From Chlorobiales bacterium (lineage in GTDB: Bacteria > Bacteroidota > Chlorobiia > Chlorobiales > Chlorobiaceae), in NCBI GenBank assembly GCA_022360275.1, contig JAKSDC010000056.1, positions 1 to 9,078 of the forward strand: a DNA stretch of 9,078 nt, written 5' to 3'. The notes below the pieces were generated by a model, which saw only the letters and a list, made by a program, of their open reading frames with translations, was not told the DNA's origin and did no database searches. This document shows, in pieces, positions 6,033 through 9,078 of the stretch (within the stretch, counting starts at the first letter, position 1; the number at the start of each line of letters is the position of its first letter). The position numbers were made by a program, and so were the translations under genes.

Positions 6033-6379
6033 TCCGGTAGAAGAACTCTGTGTAGGAGGAGTAGAGAATAGTGCTTCGTCTTTATATAAATATTTTGCAT
6101 TTTACGATCGTTAATTCCGGCAGTTGACCGGAAGAAAGGGTTCTTGTTGCTGGTGTCGAGAGATTTCCGTGGGCGCGAAGGGTAAGTTTGGTTTACTTGT
6201 TTTGTCTCGATGAAAAAGAAAGAAAATCTCGATTTCAGGACGATTTTTTTGTGCAATGTTTGGTAATTATTGCAGGATTCGATAACATCATTATTCGTCC
6301 GCCGATCTTGTTTGTTAAGGCGGGTTTCCTCAAGGGTATTTTCTCGCGAAAGCCACTGAAATACAAAAAACGGAATCAC
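5918..6379. other. 462-base gap between the Usp gene and sat
   Basis: The longest gene-free stretch. It holds, in order, the minus-strand coding-like fragment (to about 6017), a purine-rich GTAGGAGGAGTAGAG (6052-6066) with no frame worth calling behind it, an AT-rich palindrome TTTATATAAA (6081-6090), a TTCCGG hairpin (6115-6133) and a direct repeat TCTCGAT (6205-6211 and 6227-6233). A forward frame open from 6188 runs into sat but carries no recognisable protein and is not considered coding. The sat promoter should lie here; I could not identify a convincing -35/-10 pair, and no known riboswitch pattern was seen. Confidence 0.6.
6115..6133 (+). repeat. TTCCGG inverted repeat upstream of sat
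   Basis: TTCCGG (6115-6120) and CCGGAA (6128-6133) are perfect complements around a seven-base loop. The same ATTCCGG half-site occurs at 6031-6037. No T-tract follows, so it is more likely a protein site or a remnant than a terminator. Confidence 0.35.
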
Positions 6380-7594
6380 ATGTCGTTAGTTAATCCGCAT
6401 GGAAAGGAGAAAGTTTTAAAACCGCTGTTATTGACCGGTGAGGAGTTACGGGAAGAAAAAGAAAAAGCAAAATCGCTCAAGGAAGTGCGCATGTCTTCCC
6501 GCGAAACCGGTGATCTTATCATGCTTGGTATCGGAGGTTTTACTCCCCTTGAAGGATTTATGGGACATGACGACTGGAAAGGCAGTGTCGATAACTGCAC
6601 GATGTCTGACGGAACATTTTGGCCGATACCTATTACGCTTTCTACAAGCAGAGAAAAGGCGGACAGCTTGAGCATCGGTGAAGAGGTCGCTCTTGTCGAC
6701 GATGAAACAGGCGAACTGATGGGCAGCATGGTTGTCGAGGAAAAATACACTATTGACAAGGCTCATGAATGCAGGGAAGTATTCAAGACCGATGATATAG
6801 AGCATCCGGGTGTTCTCAAGGTGATGGAGCAAGGTGAAGTGAACCTCGGCGGTCCGGTCAAAGTTTTCAGTGAAGGCACTTTCCCGACGGATTTCGAAGG
6901 TATCTATATGACTCCCGCCCAGACAAGAAAGCTGTTTGAAGAAAACGGGTGGAGTACCGTTGCGGCTTTCCAGACAAGAAACCCCATGCATCGTTCTCAC
7001 GAATACCTCGTAAAAATCGCGGTCGAAATATGCGACGGTGTTTTGATCCATCAGCTTCTGGGCAAGCTCAAACCCGGCGATATTCCTGCTGATGTCAGAA
7101 AAGAGTGTATCAACGCTCTCATGGAGAACTACTTTGTGAAAGGCACTTGTATACAGGGCGGTTATCCTCTCGATATGCGATATGCCGGACCGAGGGAAGC
7201 GTTGCTTCATGCGCTTTTCAGGCAGAATTTCGGATGCAGTCACCTGATTGTCGGCAGGGATCATGCAGGTGTCGGTGATTATTACGGGCCCTTCGATGCA
7301 CACCACATTTTTGATGAAATTCCAGAAGACGCGCTTGAAACCAAACCTCTGAAAATAGACTGGACGTTTTACTGCTATAAATGTGACGGGATGGCTTCCA
7401 TGAAGACTTGTCCCCACGACAAGGAAGATCGGCTGAACCTCAGTGGCACCAGGCTCAGAAAAATGCTTTCCGAAGGCGAGGAGGTGCCGGATCATTTCAG
7501 CCGTCCTGAAGTTCTTGCAATCCTCAAGGAGTACTATGCAGGACTTGCCGAGAAGGTCGAGGTCAAAATGCACTCCCATGCAGAAGGAAAGTAA
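6380..7594 (+). CDS. sat: Sulfate adenylyltransferase (dissimilatory, homo-oligomeric type)
   Basis: 404 residues from the chosen start, the usual length of the single-chain Sat of sulfur oxidisers and sulfate reducers. It interconverts APS plus pyrophosphate with sulfate plus ATP. Motifs: GGFTPLEGFM (52-61), the nucleotide/sulfate loop FQTRNPMHRSHE (197-208), GRDHAGVGDYYGP (292-304) and LSGTRLRKML (354-363). Cys332, Cys335, Cys344 and nearby His346 make a zinc-site-like CxxC...CxH cluster found in several bacterial and archaeal Sat enzymes. The C-terminal APS-kinase-like domain of fungal Sat is absent. The frame is open back to 6188, but the upstream residues resemble nothing and MSLVNPHGKEKVLKPLLL is the expected N-terminus. 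The ribosome site is weak (CGGAA at 6371-6375). In a sulfur oxidiser the enzyme runs toward sulfate and yields ATP. aprB and aprA follow. Confidence 0.96.
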   Translation: MSLVNPHGKEKVLKPLLLTGEELREEKEKAKSLKEVRMSSRETGDLIMLGIGGFTPLEGFMGHDDWKGSVDNCTMSDGTFWPIPITLSTSREKADSLSIGEEVALVDDETGELMGSMVVEEKYTIDKAHECREVFKTDDIEHPGVLKVMEQGEVNLGGPVKVFSEGTFPTDFEGIYMTPAQTRKLFEENGWSTVAAFQTRNPMHRSHEYLVKIAVEICDGVLIHQLLGKLKPGDIPADVRKECINALMENYFVKGTCIQGGYPLDMRYAGPREALLHALFRQNFGCSHLIVGRDHAGVGDYYGPFDAHHIFDEIPEDALETKPLKIDWTFYCYKCDGMASMKTCPHDKEDRLNLSGTRLRKMLSEGEEVPDHFSRPEVLAILKEYYAGLAEKVEVKMHSHAEGK

Positions 7595-7685
7595 GGGGGT
7601 CCGTTTTTCACTGCTGATGGGTGCTTTTCCCGCCGGCAACACTGATTTTTTCTTTGTAACTATACTTCCAATGGTTTTGTAAATC

Positions 7686-7700
7686 GCAGGCGTTGCCTGC
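7686..7700 (+). promoter_or_regulatory. GC-rich hairpin in the aprB leader
   Basis: GCAGGC (7686-7691) pairs with GCCTGC (7695-7700) around GTT, ending 12 bases before the aprB ribosome site (AAGGAGG, 7713-7719). There is no T-tract. It could stabilise the 5' end of an aprBA mRNA or mark a processing point. A TATACT at 7661-7666 would place a start point just upstream of it, but no good -35 accompanies that box. Confidence 0.35.
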
Positions 7701-7726
7701 AAATATTCGGTAAAGGAGGACCAATT

Positions 7727-8149
7727 ATGCCGAGTTTTGTAATTAAAGAAAAATGTGACGGCTGTGAAGGACAGGAAAGGACAGCATGTATGTATATCTG
7801 TCCGAATGACCTTATGACGCTCGATGTCGGCAGAATGCTGGCATGGAACCAGGAGCCTGATCAGTGTTGGGAATGCTACAACTGCGTGAAGATCTGCCCG
7901 CAGCAGGCAATCGAGGTCAGGGGCTATGCTGATTTTGTCCCTCTGGGCGGAAATGTTATTCCTCTGAGAGGTACCGATGCCATCATGTGGACCATCAAAT
8001 TCCGTAATGGAACCCTCAAGCGGTACAAGTTCCCGATCAGGACCACTGCTGAAGGTTCGATCGAGCTCTACAAAGATAAACCCGAGCACGACTACGCCAA
8101 CCTCAAGAAGCCGGGCTTCTTTAATATGCCGGAATATCCAACACTATAA
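7727..8149 (+). CDS. aprB: Adenylylsulfate (APS) reductase beta subunit
   Basis: 140 residues with two ferredoxin-type [4Fe-4S] sites. Ligand cysteines are 10, 13, 21 and 25 in one group (with the insert between 13 and 21 typical of AprB) and 47, 50, 53 and 57 in the other. Trp48 inside the second group matches the tryptophan that in the Archaeoglobus enzyme lies between an iron-sulfur cluster and the FAD of AprA. The tail from about 75 (GGNVIPLRG, MWTIKFRNG, ending FFNMPEYPTL) is the AprB-specific extension that wraps AprA. It passes electrons between the FAD subunit and the membrane Qmo complex, whose genes would be expected to the right of the window. The start is fixed by AAGGAGG seven bases upstream; aprA begins 29 bases downstream. 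Confidence 0.97.
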   Translation: MPSFVIKEKCDGCEGQERTACMYICPNDLMTLDVGRMLAWNQEPDQCWECYNCVKICPQQAIEVRGYADFVPLGGNVIPLRGTDAIMWTIKFRNGTLKRYKFPIRTTAEGSIELYKDKPEHDYANLKKPGFFNMPEYPTL

Positions 8150-8178
8150 CACAATCAAAATTGGTTAAGGAGGAATCA

Positions 8179-9078
8179 ATGGAAGTGGAAAAAAACGAAT
8201 TTAAATATTGCGAGAAGCCTGAAGTTGTTACTGTAGATACGGATATTCTGCTTATTGGTGGTGGAATGGCTTGTTGCGGTGCTGCTTATGAAGGTGCAAA
8301 ATGGGCCACACCGAAAGGGATCAGAATTACCATGGTGGACAAGGCTTCTACCGACAGAAGCGGCGCGGTTGCGCAGGGTCTTTCAGCCATCAATACCTAC
8401 TGCGGCGAAAACGATCCGGCTGACTATGTGAAGTACGTCAGAAAAGACCTTATGGGCGTGATCCGCGAAGATCTCGTCTATGATCTCGGAAGACATGTGG
8501 ACAACTCGGTACACCTTTTCGAAGAGTGGGGACTTCCGGTCTGGAAACGTGCTGAAGACGGTTCCACCCAGGACGGTTCAAAACCTGCTCCGAAACTGAC
8601 CGAAGGCGGTAAGCCGGTCAGGTCTGGAAGATGGCAGATCATGATCAACGGTGAGTCCTACAAGGTTATCGTCGCCGAAGCAGCAAAAAAAGCGCTTGAA
8701 TATAACAGAAAAGAAACCGGCGTCGATCAGAACCACTTTGAAAGGGTCTTTATCAGTGAGCTGATTCATGACAAAAACGATCCTAACAGGGTTGCCGGCG
8801 CTATCGGTTTCAGCGTCAGGGAAAACAAGGTCTATGTTTTTACCGCCAAAACAATGCTGCTTGCCTGCGGCGGAGCGGTTAACGTCTACAGACCGCGTTC
8901 GACTGCCGAGGGCCAGGGTCGTGCATGGTATCCGGTCTGGAATGCCGGTACAACCTATGCATTGGCTGCTCAGGCCGGTGCCGAGCTGGTTCTTATGGAA
9001 AACAGGTTCGTGCCTGCACGATTCAAGGACGGATACGGTCCTGTCGGCGCATGGTTCCTGTTCTTCAAATGTAAGGCA
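8179..9078 (+). CDS. aprA: Adenylylsulfate (APS) reductase alpha subunit, FAD-binding (partial, 3' end outside window)
   Basis: The first 300 residues are present and the frame is open to the right edge; full-length AprA is around 650 residues. The dinucleotide-binding glycines are in LLIGGGMACCGAAYE (24-38). They are followed by DKASTDRSGAVAQGLSAINTY (54-74), SGRWQIMINGESYK (149-162), LLACGGAVNVYRPRSTAEGQ (227-246) and NRFVPARFKDGYGPVGAWF (275-293), all highly conserved in AprA. Asn72 and Arg281 correspond, as far as I can align by eye, to substrate-contacting residues of the Archaeoglobus enzyme. The subunit carries the FAD that forms the sulfite adduct: sulfite plus AMP to APS in oxidisers, the reverse in reducers. 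AAGGAGGA (8167-8174) fixes the start. The gene is co-transcribed with aprB. No frameshift is seen in the visible part. Confidence 0.97.
   Translation, partial: MEVEKNEFKYCEKPEVVTVDTDILLIGGGMACCGAAYEGAKWATPKGIRITMVDKASTDRSGAVAQGLSAINTYCGENDPADYVKYVRKDLMGVIREDLVYDLGRHVDNSVHLFEEWGLPVWKRAEDGSTQDGSKPAPKLTEGGKPVRSGRWQIMINGESYKVIVAEAAKKALEYNRKETGVDQNHFERVFISELIHDKNDPNRVAGAIGFSVRENKVYVFTAKTMLLACGGAVNVYRPRSTAEGQGRAWYPVWNAGTTYALAAQAGAELVLMENRFVPARFKDGYGPVGAWFLFFKCKA

Noticed and set aside
6188..6379. Extension of the sat frame by 64 residues upstream of 6380
   Set aside because: The added residues have no Sat-like character and no ribosome site, and MSLVNPHGKEKV at 6380 is the expected N-terminus.
5927..6379. 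Minus-strand open frame of 150 codons in the gap before sat
   Set aside because: Its product is of random composition; the coding-like codon bias seen nearby is in a different minus-strand frame.
5918..6379. SAM or other sulfur-related riboswitch in the sat leader
   Set aside because: No recognisable conserved core or terminator/antiterminator pair was found by eye.
6446..8089. Long minus-strand open frame of about 547 codons across sat and aprB
   Set aside because: It lies antisense to two unmistakable genes and its product has no recognisable domain; it is a by-product of their codon use.

Overview
This is an almost purely sulfur-energy window. All convincing genes lie on the + strand: the 3' end of a dsr cluster (dsrO tail, dsrP, dsrV, dsrW), then a small membrane protein gene, a TauE/SafE-type permease gene and a tandem universal stress protein gene, then sat-aprB-aprA, with aprA cut by the right edge. 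The order dsrO-P-V-W, with two siroheme-synthesis genes closing the dsr run, together with a sulfate-reducer-like Sat/AprBA module, best fits a green sulfur bacterium (Chlorobi: Chlorobium, Chlorobaculum or Prosthecochloris type) of moderate GC content. A Gram-negative sulfate reducer is the main alternative. The taxonomic call rests on remembered gene order and family sequence, not on a search.

Layout. 1-62 is the end of dsrO. 72-1229 is dsrP, the ten-helix membrane subunit of DsrMKJOP, followed by a strong intrinsic terminator (1278-1316). 1354-3249 holds dsrV (a minimal precorrin-2 dehydrogenase domain) and dsrW (a uroporphyrinogen-III methyltransferase fused to a HemD-like domain). A 167-base gap then carries an 18-base perfect dyad and a possible six-codon leader ORF. 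3417-5917 is a compact three-gene set: an 83-residue two-helix membrane protein, a TauE-type permease with a signal peptide and an extra extracytoplasmic domain, and a two-domain Usp protein. 5918-6379 is the longest gap (462 bases); it contains a hairpin, an AT-rich palindrome and a short minus-strand stretch that resembles a decayed coding fragment. 6380-7594 is sat, followed after 132 bases by aprB, and after 29 more by aprA.

How the genes fit together (established roles plus inference). In sulfur oxidisers, reverse DsrAB uses siroheme to oxidise stored sulfur to sulfite and DsrMKJOP couples this to membrane electron transport. DsrV and DsrW would supply the siroheme precursor. Sulfite is then either exported, a plausible job for the TauE-type protein, or oxidised by AprBA to APS, which Sat converts to sulfate and ATP. 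The permease set therefore sits between the sulfite-making and sulfite-consuming modules. The terminator after dsrP and the long gaps before the small membrane gene and before sat suggest several transcription units rather than one.

Three starts were adjusted or questioned: tauE at 3721 (not 3697) on its ribosome binding site and signal peptide; sat at 6380 (not 6188) on the family N-terminus; dsrP at 72, with 102 a real alternative. No RNA genes, complete insertion sequences, CRISPR arrays or origins were seen.
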